From Arthrobacter pullicola (lineage in GTDB: Bacteria; Actinomycetota; Actinomycetes; Actinomycetales; Micrococcaceae): DNA of 64,000 nucleotides. Every line of letters starts with the position of its first letter. Position 1 is the first letter of the stretch. Below, piece by piece: positions 28,137 to 38,405 of the stretch. The notes beneath the pieces are model-generated. The model worked only from the letters and a program-made list of their open reading frames with translations. It was not told the DNA's origin and did not search any database. The stretch lies in contig NZ_JACSQC010000003.1 of NCBI RefSeq assembly GCF_014836875.1, forward strand, positions 46,619 through 110,618, in the 5' to 3' direction. The translations under genes and the position numbers were made by a program.

Positions 28137-28970
28137 CTATCCCGCCTCCTGCGCCCACCGGCCGGCGTCGAGCGCTGCCACAACACCGCCGTCGACCAGC
28201 AGGTCCGTACCCGTGATGAAGCTGGCCTCGCTGCTGAGCAGGAACGCTGCGGCGTTCGCGATGTCGCCCGGGGTGCCGAGCCTGCCGGTGCCGGAGCCCT
28301 CAATCATGGCGCGCATCTGCGCCCCGGATTCGCCCGCTAGCTCCTGCCGGCCCATCGGCGTCGAAATCACTCCGGGACTGATGCTGTTCAGCCGCGCACC
28401 GCGGCCGCCCCAGCGCACGCTTTCTGCCTGGACCCGCGCCTGGTTCGCCCGTTTGGCAACGCTGTAGGCGTAGCCCAAATTGTCGATGCCCGTCACGAAC
28501 GGCAGCCCCAGCAGGTCATCCGCCGGCTTGGCGGCGAGGTCCGCGAGCGCCTCAGCGGGAATCTGGCCGCCGGCCATATACGCGGACATGCTGGAGATGA
28601 CGACGCCGGCGCCGCCGCGGGCGATCACCTTTTCGAACTCCTCCAGCACCAGTGCGACGCCGAACAGGTCCACCTTCCAGATGGCTTCCGCCGGCGCCTG
28701 CACGGGGGAGAGCCCGGCGGTATGCACGACGCCGGTGACCGTACCCAGTTCCCGGGCCGCAGCTGCCAGAGCTGCTACTGAATCCCGTGAGGAGACATCC
28801 ACAACCTGGGAGGCGACGTCGTACCCCTCGCCGAGTGCCGTATCCACGGCGTCCTGAAGGAGCGCCTCGTTGAAGTCGGCAAGGAGCACTTTCCTGCCCG
28901 CACCGGACCGGCGCACAACGGCCTGCCCCATCCCGCCAACGCCGATCACTGCCAGTACATCCGCTGTCAT
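28137..28970 (-). CDS. Short-chain dehydrogenase/reductase
   Basis: This 277-aa Rossmann enzyme has a cofactor loop of the form VIGVGGMGQAVV, a variant of the usual TGxxxGIG. It also has the catalytic block YAYSVAKRANQ (Tyr and Lys of YxxxK) after ISSMSAYMAGG, and the late LLVDGGVVAALD. The 24-residue stretch between serine and tyrosine is longer than usual. The start at 28970 is chosen from the Rossmann position with GGAG upstream. The substrate is unknown; it is convergent with the VanY gene. Confidence 0.88.
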   Translation of the reverse strand: MTADVLAVIGVGGMGQAVVRRSGAGRKVLLADFNEALLQDAVDTALGEGYDVASQVVDVSSRDSVAALAAAARELGTVTGVVHTAGLSPVQAPAEAIWKVDLFGVALVLEEFEKVIARGGAGVVISSMSAYMAGGQIPAEALADLAAKPADDLLGLPFVTGIDNLGYAYSVAKRANQARVQAESVRWGGRGARLNSISPGVISTPMGRQELAGESGAQMRAMIEGSGTGRLGTPGDIANAAAFLLSSEASFITGTDLLVDGGVVAALDAGRWAQEAG

Positions 28971-29133
28971 GTCCGCTCCAGTCCTCTGCACGGTTGGGGT
29001 GCTGTGCCTCCGCGGCGAATCCCGCGGGGGCCGGCCGGAGCGCCAGGTCCCGGCCATCTGCCCAGTCTGGCGCGGGCAGCGGCGCTTCACAACAGTCAAC
29101 GGCTGGTGCCCGGCAGGTCAAAGGCGGGAGGAC

Positions 29134-29403
29134 TTATCCGCAGGCGGGCGCGTCCGCCAGGTTGCCCCTGGCGGGTGCGGAACTGCCGCTCGACCCTCCC
29201 GCCGCTCCGCCGGCAGGACGGCTCAGTGGAGACGCAGGCAGCCAGGAACCGGGCTCGCTGAGTTCCACGCGGTAAACGCCGCAGCGGACGCACATCCGGT
29301 AGGCAACTGTTCCCTGGGATGTCCGGTGCCGGGAGGCCGTGACCCACCCGTGTTCACACTCCTGGCGGACTCCGGGGCTGGCCGGTTTCTTCTGTGTTTC
29401 CAT
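29134..29403 (-). CDS. Small protein with Cys/His zinc-ribbon-like pattern
   Basis: This 89-aa product has ECEHGW, then SRHRTSQGTVAYRMCVRCGVYRVEL. The C-x-H ... C-x2-C spacing suits a small zinc-binding fold. The C-terminal third is Ser/Ala/Gly-rich. It is divergent from the CGNR-domain gene with 25 bp between start codons, an arrangement that leaves room only for overlapping promoters or leaderless transcripts. Similar small proteins are common in actinobacteria (recollection); function unknown. Confidence 0.6.
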   Translation of the reverse strand: METQKKPASPGVRQECEHGWVTASRHRTSQGTVAYRMCVRCGVYRVELSEPGSWLPASPLSRPAGGAAGGSSGSSAPARGNLADAPACG

Positions 29404-29428
29404 GTACTGAGCATGATGTAATGGTGTT

Positions 29429-29962
29429 ATGCATCTCAACCCTTACGGGGAGTACGCCGTGCTGCTGGCGGCGTCGCTGGCAAACGACTGGCCCCAGACC
29501 CGCAGCGGCATTGTGGCCAGGACCCGTGACTTCGGTATGACGATGGCTTTCACACGGACACCGGCAGATCACAGCGAGGTCAGGGACGTAGTGGACCGGT
29601 GGCTGGCGGTTGTGGACGCTTCCGGCGCGGACCAGCGTGCCAGTCTGCTCAATGGACTGATGAAGGACGCGGCGGCCTACCCCCGGCTTACTGACCACGA
29701 TGGCGAAGGCTGGCATCTGCACTACCGGGACGATGGACAGTCGCTGGCCGAGGTTCTGCTGGCCGTCATCAGTGTGGGCACCGCCCTGCACCTGACCACC
29801 CGGGGAATGACCCGCCTGCGCCGGTGCGAAGCCGGACTCACGCCCGGGGACCCCTGCCGGAACGTCGTCGTCGATGTCACCCGCAACGGCCGGCAGCGGT
29901 ACTGCTCCGTGCGGTGCGGGAACCGGGCGGCCGTGCGCCGGCACCGGGCGCTGCATCCGTAA
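29429..29962 (+). CDS. CGNR zinc-finger / ABATE-domain transcriptional regulator
   Basis: This 177-aa protein has an N-terminal ABATE-like helical domain and a C-terminal CGNR zinc finger. The finger reads RRCEAG, C-RNVVVDVTRNGRQRYCSVRCGNRAAVRRHR, supplying four Cys ligands and the name-giving CGNR box. The family comprises predicted DNA-binding regulators. No Shine-Dalgarno sequence is visible; the tight divergence from the small Cys/His protein suggests joint control. Confidence 0.9.
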   Translation: MHLNPYGEYAVLLAASLANDWPQTRSGIVARTRDFGMTMAFTRTPADHSEVRDVVDRWLAVVDASGADQRASLLNGLMKDAAAYPRLTDHDGEGWHLHYRDDGQSLAEVLLAVISVGTALHLTTRGMTRLRRCEAGLTPGDPCRNVVVDVTRNGRQRYCSVRCGNRAAVRRHRALHP

Positions 29963-30094
29963 GAGCCATCCACACGAACACAGTCCGGCACGCTGTTGCG
30001 GTCCTGCAGGGGAAGTCTGTTCAGCACCCTGTGCAGCCGGTGGGACGGTGCGGGACACTGGGGGACAAGCTCTGGCCGAATCGGAGAACCTGCC

Positions 30095-32177
<2,083 letters not shown>

Positions 32178-32466
32178 GGCCGGGGGTGGGGGCTCGGTGC
32201 CGTCACCGGGGGTGGCCGGGGTGCCGGGGGTGCCGGGGGTGGCCAGGGGTGCCGGGCTTGCGGGGTTGCCGGGGGTGGGGTTCGTGTGGGTAGGCGTGGT
32301 GAGCGTGCGCCGGAGAGCTTCGGTGAGTGACGCATGAGGTGGGGCCGGAGTACTCGGTGAGCTGACGCCGTCGTACGTTGGAACCCAGACGTTGGAGTGT
32401 TTACCGGGACGCCGGAGTTCGACTCGGGTGTGCAGGCCGGTGGCAGGGAATGGAGGAACGGGCAGG
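32178..32466 (+). repeat. G-rich degenerate 9-bp repeats in a gene-free gap
   Basis: From about 32188 to 32285 the + strand is built from imperfect GGGGGTGCC / GGGGTGGCC units and is almost free of A. The remainder (32286-32466) carries the leader of the DUF1992 gene with GGAGG at about 32451. No other gene is visible. The repeats could form G-quadruplexes or simply be slipped-strand products. Confidence 0.55.
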
Positions 32467-33093
32467 ATGGGCAACCGGGGAGCTGATGCTTACCGCCGCC
32501 GGATGGAGCGGGCCGCAAGGCTGCGTGCCTCCGGAGTTCCGGAGCAGCAGGAGGCCCCGGAAACCCCGGCGGAGGCCGAGCTGCGGCGCAGGAAGGCGAT
32601 GATTGACCCGGGGGACAGAGCGGACTACCTCATCCGCGACGCCATGCAGCGGGGTGAATTCGACAACCTCCAGTATGCGGGTAAACCCATACCCGGAATG
32701 GGCGAGGGGCACGATCCGGACTGGTGGATCAAGGGACTCATCCAGCGCGAAAAGCTCAGCGGCCTGGGACCCCCTGCCCTTTTGCTGCGTGTCGAGGACG
32801 CCGAACTGGACAGCCGTCTCGATACGATTCCGTCCGCTGCCCTGGTCCGGGCGGCTGTGGAGGACTTCAACGCGCGCATCGTGGAGGCCCGCCGACAGCT
32901 GCTCGGTGGTCCTCCGGTCATAACGAAAATGCGCGACGTCGACACTGAGGTCCGGCGCTGGCGGGAACGCAGGGCTGCGGCAGCGCCTCCGGAAGCCGTG
33001 CCGGAACCACCGAGGCCTTGGTGGCGGCGCGTAGGGCGGAGAAGCGGAAGGGGAAGAAGCGGAGGGCGGCGAAACGGAGGGGGCCGCGCCTGA
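32467..33093 (+). CDS. DUF1992 (DnaJC28 conserved domain) protein
   Basis: The 208-aa protein contains the DUF1992 core: DYLIRDAMQRGEFDNLQYAGKPIP, DPDWWIKGLIQREKLSG and RVVxDFNARIVEARRQLLGGPP-like sequence. In animals the domain accompanies a J domain (DNAJC28); in bacteria it occurs alone with unknown function. The C-terminus is a very basic, Arg/Gly-rich tail suited to binding nucleic acid. The ATG at 32467 is chosen because the conserved part starts soon after it. Confidence 0.85.
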   Translation: MGNRGADAYRRRMERAARLRASGVPEQQEAPETPAEAELRRRKAMIDPGDRADYLIRDAMQRGEFDNLQYAGKPIPGMGEGHDPDWWIKGLIQREKLSGLGPPALLLRVEDAELDSRLDTIPSAALVRAAVEDFNARIVEARRQLLGGPPVITKMRDVDTEVRRWRERRAAAAPPEAVPEPPRPWWRRVGRRSGRGRSGGRRNGGGRA

Positions 33094-33458
33094 CTGGTAC
33101 CCGGGAAGCTGGGCGAGGTGAATGGCTGGCTGGGTGGGGGTGCCTGAGTGCGAGGCGAGGCGCGGCGAGGCGCGGCGCGGCGCGTGAGCGCGAGCTGCGT
33201 GGGGGTGCAGGAAGCGAAGCGGGTGCGTGGGCGTGGGCGAAGCGGGTGCGAGCGCGCGAGCTGGGGGGTGGGGGTATTGGCGGCGTCGGACGTTGCCTGG
33301 TGCGGTTGGCTGCCTGGCTGGGACCACCGTTGAGGCCCTGGCTTAGACACCGCCCGGCACGCTACTCGGCTCCGGTTATTTCGGCATGGAAAAACGAGTA
33401 TTCGACGGCAAATGTCCCGTATCCGACCACGCCAAAAGTGCCCAATTAGGGGCCTCAA
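33094..33458 (+). repeat. GC-rich low-complexity gap before the HNH gene
   Basis: This 365-bp gap has no convincing gene. From 33145 to 33185 it is a run of GCGAGGCGCG-like units. GAAGCGGGTGCG occurs twice near 33214 and 33238. The last 90 bp are suddenly AT-richer (CGGTTATTTCGGC..., GAGTATTCGACGG), which marks the probable promoter of the DUF222 gene. Confidence 0.5.
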
Positions 33459-35309
33459 ATGTCAGTGGCAGATGAAAGCCTTGGACACATGAACAGCTTT
33501 TCAGACACGCGGCCATCTAGCGCAGGTGCCCCGGATTCCCCGGAATCGGCTCCTGGTGCAAGCTCCGCGCTCGCGGTCTTCTGTGCGGACGGCGAAGCTC
33601 CAGCCGTTGCCCGCGACACGTTCCCCAGCGGTTTTGACGGCAGACTTTCCCTCAAGAACCCCGGCTCCCTGACAGATGTGGAGGCCGGGACCACTCTGGC
33701 CAGACTCGGCGCCCTTGTCTCCTGGGCACAGGCTCAGCAGGCACTGGTTGTGGCCCGGATCGAGGAGCTCTTCGCCCGCGACATCGCCCAGTCAACCGGC
33801 CGGGAGGACCCTGCATGGGCACAAAGCCTGGCGGCGGCTGAGGTTGGAGCCATCCTCAACCTGCCACATATGAGCGCGTTGCGTCTGGCTAACGAGTCCG
33901 ACACCCTCTGCACCGGGCACACTCAGACACTGCGGCGGCTTTCGGAAGGCCGGATCAGCTACCAGCATGCCAGGGTGGTCCTGGACGAGGCACAATTCGT
34001 TCCTGACGGGATTTCTGAAGACCCAGCCTGCAATCCCGGCTGCGAGGGGCTGGATGACCTGCCCGATGGTGGCCCCGCCTGCAGTGCGCGTGCCCGGTTT
34101 GAACGGGACCTGCTCGCACATGCTGAAGGGATCACGGCGGCACGCTTCACAGCAAAGGCCCGCAGGCTTCGGGAATCTCTGTTTCCGGACACTATCCCCG
34201 TACGGCACAAGGACGCCCTGGCCAAGCGACGCGTCTGCTTTGAGGCCCGGCCCGACGGAATGTCCTGCATCTCCGCTTTTCTGGCAGCCGAAAAAGGCTT
34301 GGCCATCCATTCGGCCCTGACTGCTGCGGCCCGCGGCGAGAAGTCAGCGGGGGATGAACGTTCCATGGACCAGCTCCGGGCTGACATCCTCCAGTCGCTG
34401 CTGCTGGATGGGGGTCTTCCCATCAGCTGGCCGGATGAAAAAGCACCGTCGGTCCGCGGGGCGGGCGTTGCCGGAGACCCTGCACCGATTGGCCGGCCGT
34501 TCGATGTGGCGGACAGCTCTCGCAAAGCCCGCGCTCCCCGGAACCCCAAGGCGCGCAAGGCCCGCAGAAACGGTCTGAGGACGGAGGTCATGGTCCTGAT
34601 CAACGCTGATACCCTCGCAGGGCTCGACGAATCACCTGTGGAACTCAACGGCTACGGCCCCCTGAGCCCAGAAGCCGGCCGCCGAATGATCTCTCAGGCT
34701 CTGAGCTGGACGCCGCTGGTTCAGGACCCGGCGAGCGGTGAGATCCTCGGGGTCGGACGCCGCCGGCGAATCCCAGCGGGGCTGAAGCGCTGGCTCCAGG
34801 CAAGGGACGGCACCTGCAGGTTTCCTGGCTGCGGCGTCAGCGTGCAGAGCTCGCAGATCGACCACACCCGGCCTTGGGCCCACGGCGGAAACACTGTGCA
34901 CTCAAACCTTGAGCACCTGTGCCCGAAGCATCATCGATTCAAGACACTCGGGCATTGGAAGGCCAGACAGCCAGAGCCGGGGACCATCGAATGGACATCT
35001 CCTATGGGCCGCAGCTACCGCACCACGCCAATGTTCGGATATGGAGCCCGGGTAACTCCGGGCGGCCACTGGACCCCACCGGACTCTGGCGCCCGGCAGG
35101 GGAGTGGAGGAGGTGCAACCGGGATGGGTGGCCCAAATGGTATGGCTGGTGCGACCGGGGTGGGCGGTCCTAACGGGGTGGGCGGCCTACAGGGTACGGT
35201 CGGCGCAACCGGGATGGGCGGCCCAAATGGTATGGCTGGCTCACCGGGTATGCCCGGAGAAAGCGCCAACGTCGAGACAGCTCACGACCTGGACCCGCCA
35301 CCGTTCTGA
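33459..35309 (+). CDS. DUF222 / HNH endonuclease (13E12-repeat-type) protein
   Basis: The 616-aa protein has a DUF222 domain (about 75-400) and a C-terminal HNH nuclease motif (RFPGCGVSVQSSQIDHTRPW, then GGNTVHSNLEHLCPKHHRFK). Such proteins are multicopy in actinobacteria and often sit at variable loci; their role is unknown, though the HNH predicts DNA cleavage. The last ~70 residues are a Gly/Met-rich repeat (GxGGPNGMAG type). AGGGG precedes the ATG. Both sides are repeat-rich, non-coding DNA. Confidence 0.9.
   Translation: MSVADESLGHMNSFSDTRPSSAGAPDSPESAPGASSALAVFCADGEAPAVARDTFPSGFDGRLSLKNPGSLTDVEAGTTLARLGALVSWAQAQQALVVARIEELFARDIAQSTGREDPAWAQSLAAAEVGAILNLPHMSALRLANESDTLCTGHTQTLRRLSEGRISYQHARVVLDEAQFVPDGISEDPACNPGCEGLDDLPDGGPACSARARFERDLLAHAEGITAARFTAKARRLRESLFPDTIPVRHKDALAKRRVCFEARPDGMSCISAFLAAEKGLAIHSALTAAARGEKSAGDERSMDQLRADILQSLLLDGGLPISWPDEKAPSVRGAGVAGDPAPIGRPFDVADSSRKARAPRNPKARKARRNGLRTEVMVLINADTLAGLDESPVELNGYGPLSPEAGRRMISQALSWTPLVQDPASGEILGVGRRRRIPAGLKRWLQARDGTCRFPGCGVSVQSSQIDHTRPWAHGGNTVHSNLEHLCPKHHRFKTLGHWKARQPEPGTIEWTSPMGRSYRTTPMFGYGARVTPGGHWTPPDSGARQGSGGGATGMGGPNGMAGATGVGGPNGVGGLQGTVGATGMGGPNGMAGSPGMPGESANVETAHDLDPPPF
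35100..35260 (+). repeat. In-frame repeats in the tail of the HNH gene
   Basis: A 35-bp block at 35115-35149 recurs at 35205-35239 with one mismatch, a 90-bp (30-codon) period. Smaller GGxNGxGG-coding units lie between. All units keep frame, encoding a flexible Gly-rich tail. Confidence 0.75.
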
Positions 35310-35676
35310 GCGTGTTCCGCGGGCGGGCCCTAGGAGCCCGGCCTGGGCGCGCGGGGCCCAAGAGATCCCGCCAGTGCCCGCGGCCGGACCCCAGAGATCC
35401 GGTCACGCCGGCCAGGGTGGGAACCGTTGAGGGCGGACATCCGTGCCGGGTAGGAAGGCGACCGGCGGCATCCGAGCCCACAGACCCGGCTGGAAATCGG
35501 GTTCGGTTTCGGCTTTGGATGTGACATACGGTTTACGGTGACAGGTGCCGACGCGTACCCCCGGAAAGCCGCTAGGAACCGCAGCATCCTCCGATCCCCG
35601 CAGCGAACAGCAAGCCAGCAACCAGCAAACAGCGAACAGCGAACAGCAAACAGCAAACAGCAAACAAAGGAACCGC
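35310..35676 (+). repeat. Gap with heptanucleotide repeat in the GNAT leader
   Basis: This 367-bp gap has no gene. At 35601-35663 it contains nine heptamers of the type CAGCAAA/CAGCGAA in perfect register, ending 14 bp before the acetyltransferase ATG and so within its probable 5' leader. The stretch is purine/CA-rich and strongly unlike the surrounding G/C-rich sequence. Confidence 0.75.
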
Positions 35677-36261
35677 ATGGCAATCCGCCGGCTGACGCAA
35701 GCATCTCCGGCCGAAATTACCGCCCTCGCGGCAACCCTGGCCGAGGCCTTCGAGAACTACCCCTGGACCTGCTGGACCGTGGACAGTGAACGGCACGAGG
35801 CCCGTCTCGCAGCCATCCAGCGCCTCTACCTGGAGCACGTGGGACTCCCTTACGGAGAGGTATGGACGGACGACCGGCTTGAATGCGCTGCCGTCCTCGT
35901 CCAGCCAGGACCCATCGAGCTGGATCCCGGACTCCAGAAAAAATTGTCTGAACTGCACGGTGAGGCAGGGCACCGTCTGCAAACCCGCCTGCCGCAGCCG
36001 CCCCCGGCTGCCTGGACGCTGGCGACCATCGGCGTCGCTCCGGACATCCAAGGCAATGGGCTCGGCTCCGCCCTCCTGGAAGCCATGCTGCAGCACGCGG
36101 ACGCGTATGGGCGCCGCATCGCCCTCGAAACATCCTCCGACCGGAACCTCGCCTTTTACCGCAGACGCAGCTTCGTGGTCTGGGCCGTAACCGAGATGCC
36201 CGACGGCGGACCAATGGTCTGGTCCATGATCAGGGAGCCTGTTTCCGGCGCGGCGGCATAA
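35677..36261 (+). CDS. GNAT-family N-acetyltransferase
   Basis: The 194-aa protein has the acetyl-CoA pyrophosphate loop in TIGVAPDIQGNGLGSALLEAML (motif A, R/Q-x-x-G-x-G/A form) and motif B-like ALETSSDRNLAFYRRRSFVV. It should acetylate a small molecule or protein amine; the substrate is unknown. AAAGGAACCGC places an AGGA RBS before ATG 35677. The 7-bp tandem repeat directly upstream may affect its expression. Confidence 0.88.
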   Translation: MAIRRLTQASPAEITALAATLAEAFENYPWTCWTVDSERHEARLAAIQRLYLEHVGLPYGEVWTDDRLECAAVLVQPGPIELDPGLQKKLSELHGEAGHRLQTRLPQPPPAAWTLATIGVAPDIQGNGLGSALLEAMLQHADAYGRRIALETSSDRNLAFYRRRSFVVWAVTEMPDGGPMVWSMIREPVSGAAA

Positions 36262-36475
36262 ACCAGCTTCACAGGTTAAAAGAGTCAGCCTCATAAATCA
36301 GCGCCCGCCCCACAGTGTCCACGAGCCCCACCCGGCCGCAGCGGGCCCCGGTGGAACCAGGAACAGCAGAGCAAAATGCAGGAGGTCTCGACGCACCCCT
36401 CCCCGGTTGCCAGACTGAAACAGCGCCGGATTACAGAATCTGTTCCGGCCGGACGAAATATCCGGGAGGTTGCCC

Positions 36476-38074
36476 GTGCTCGGTCTGGAACTCCTCGTTG
36501 GCCTGGGAATAGCAATCCTCGTTTGTTCCCTTGCCGCTCCGTACCTTCGGATAGGAGCCCCTCTGCTATTGCTGGCGTGGGGCGTCCTGCTGGGTTTCGT
36601 TCCTGCCTTCCGGGAAGTCGAACTGCCTTCCGAGGTGGTGCTGCTGCTCTTCCTGCCAGCCCTTCTCTACTGGGAAAGCCTGACGACGTCGCTCCGGGAA
36701 ATCCGCACCCATCAGCGGCGGATCATCCTCATGAGCACGGTCCTTGTTGTCCTAACCGCAGCAGGAGTCGCCGCCGCAGCCCATGCGTTGGGAATGCCGT
36801 GGGGGCCGGCCTGGGTCCTGGGTGCCGCCGTCGCACCCACCGACGCCACCGCCGTCGCCGCCCTGGCGAGGATTCTGCCCCACCGCAGCGTGACGCTGCT
36901 GCGCGCTGAGAGCCTGATTAATGATGGAACCGCCCTTGTGGTGTATGCCGTGGCGGTGGGGATAGTCGCGGGAGACCGGGACTATACGCCCCTCGTCGTC
37001 TCGGGCCTGCTCGTCCTGTCCTATGCAGGGGGCATAGCCGCCGGATTCCTGGTGGCCTGGGCGGGGATCCGGCTGCGCCGCCGTGTCGACGACGCGCTGC
37101 TGAGCACTGTCATCAGTTTCCTGACGCCGTTCTCCGCTTTCCTGCTCGCCGAAGAGTTCGGGGGATCGGGGGTGCTGGCCGTGGTGGTCTGCGGCCTGAT
37201 CATGAGCCAGGCCGGACCGCGGATTAACTCCGCGCTGGCCCGAAGGCAGGCCCGGGCGTTCTGGTCATTTTCGACCTTCCTGCTCAACGGGGCCCTGTTC
37301 GCCCTCATCGGCATTGAACTGCACGCCGTCGTGCGGATCCTCAGCGGCGGCGAAATCGCGTTGGGCCTGCTCTGGGTCGCCGTCGTCTCCGCAGTGATCC
37401 TCGCGATTCGCTTCTCCTTCCTGTTCCTCACCAGCTTCCGCGTCCCCCTGCGGAGCAGGGCAACCACCCGAAAACTGCGCCAGGTCAGCAACCGCTCATG
37501 GGTAGTCAGCGGCGTCGCGGGATTCCGGGGCGCTGTCTCGCTAGCCGCAGCCCTGGGCGTTCCGGTCCTCACCGCCGCAGGCACCCCCTTTCCGAACCGC
37601 GGCATGATCATCTTCGTGACCGCGGGCGTGATTGTTGTGACCCTGACGGTCCAAGGCCCGCTGCTGCCCCTCGTAGCCCGCTGGGCCCGGCTGCCGCAGG
37701 ACACCGCGATGGAGAAAGAACGCCAGCTGGCCGAAATCCGGACCACCGAGGACGGGCTCCTGGCTATTCCGCGGCTGGCAGCGCAGCTGGGTACGAACGG
37801 GGACGTCGTGGACCGGATCACCCGGGAACACTGGCACCATCTCGATGTCCTGCGCGCAACCGGGACCGGCACCGGCGAAACGCAGGAGTCTCCGCCTGCG
37901 GTGATGCGTCATCAACAGGACTCGGAACTGCGGCTGGCGCTGCTCGGACGCAAACGTACGGTGCTTCTGCAGCTGCGGGATGACAGGGTCATCGACGACC
38001 GGGTGCTGCGTCTCCTGGAGCTACGGCTCGACGTCGAGGAGCTGCGCCTGACCAGGCCTGACGTCGAGGAGTAA
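36476..38074 (+). CDS. CPA1-type Na+/H+ antiporter
   Basis: The 532-aa protein has about 12 hydrophobic helices and the CPA1 signatures APTDATAVAAL and RAESLINDGTALVVYAVAV (ion-binding Asp/Asn-Asp region). The ~130-residue cytoplasmic C-terminus is rich in charged residues. It exchanges Na+ or K+ for protons in pH and salt homeostasis. A GTG at 36476 is chosen because GGGAGG lies 6 nt upstream; a TTG at 36470 overlaps that RBS. Confidence 0.93.
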   Translation: MLGLELLVGLGIAILVCSLAAPYLRIGAPLLLLAWGVLLGFVPAFREVELPSEVVLLLFLPALLYWESLTTSLREIRTHQRRIILMSTVLVVLTAAGVAAAAHALGMPWGPAWVLGAAVAPTDATAVAALARILPHRSVTLLRAESLINDGTALVVYAVAVGIVAGDRDYTPLVVSGLLVLSYAGGIAAGFLVAWAGIRLRRRVDDALLSTVISFLTPFSAFLLAEEFGGSGVLAVVVCGLIMSQAGPRINSALARRQARAFWSFSTFLLNGALFALIGIELHAVVRILSGGEIALGLLWVAVVSAVILAIRFSFLFLTSFRVPLRSRATTRKLRQVSNRSWVVSGVAGFRGAVSLAAALGVPVLTAAGTPFPNRGMIIFVTAGVIVVTLTVQGPLLPLVARWARLPQDTAMEKERQLAEIRTTEDGLLAIPRLAAQLGTNGDVVDRITREHWHHLDVLRATGTGTGETQESPPAVMRHQQDSELRLALLGRKRTVLLQLRDDRVIDDRVLRLLELRLDVEELRLTRPDVEE

Positions 38075-38184
38075 GTGCGGCGGGCGCCGATGGCGACGGC
38101 TGGGTTAGGGGAGGAGCTCCGCGCTGACATCTGCAGGAGAGATTAGGCGGTACCCCGAACGGCGTCCATGGGCAGAGATGCCCA

Positions 38185-38337
38185 TGTGGATAAGCGCCTA
38201 AGTCGATAACTGCCTATGTTGATGAGCGCCTGTATTGATAACTGCCTGTATCGATAACTGCCTGTGTCGATAACTGTCTGTGTCGATAACTGCCTGTATC
38301 GATAACTGCCTGTGTCGATAACAGCACAGGTGGATAG
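38185..38337. repeat. Ten-unit 16-bp array of DnaA-box-like 9-mers
   Basis: Ten 9-mers start exactly 16 bp apart at 38185, 38201, 38217, 38233, 38249, 38265, 38281, 38297, 38313 and 38329. The first, TGTGGATAA, is a perfect DnaA box (TTATCCACA on the other strand). TGTCGATAA occurs three times and TATCGATAA twice; the others are TGTTGATGA, TATTGATAA, AGTCGATAA and GGTGGATAG. The spacer core is CTGCC or CGCC. The array fills most of the 331-bp gap (38075-38405) between the antiporter and umuC, which otherwise shows no gene. Confidence 0.8.
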
Positions 38338-38405
38338 GCGCGCGCATGCGGATGGGTACGGTCACAGCAGCCCGCCACGGTTGTCCTTCGCCCAGCGGTA
38401 CTTCC

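Noticed and set aside
32178-32330. Coding repeat protein in the G-rich repeat gap
   Set aside because: The 9-bp units lie between a clear stop and a clear gene start, and no frame with an RBS continues through them into a conserved domain.
33459-35309. DUF222-HNH gene as a sign of a prophage or intron
   Set aside because: No integrase, terminase, capsid gene or reverse transcriptase is present, and such HNH genes are common chromosomal paralogues in actinobacteria.
38185-38337. CRISPR array
   Set aside because: The 16-bp units have no unique spacers of 25-40 bp, and no cas genes are nearby. It is a simple tandem array.
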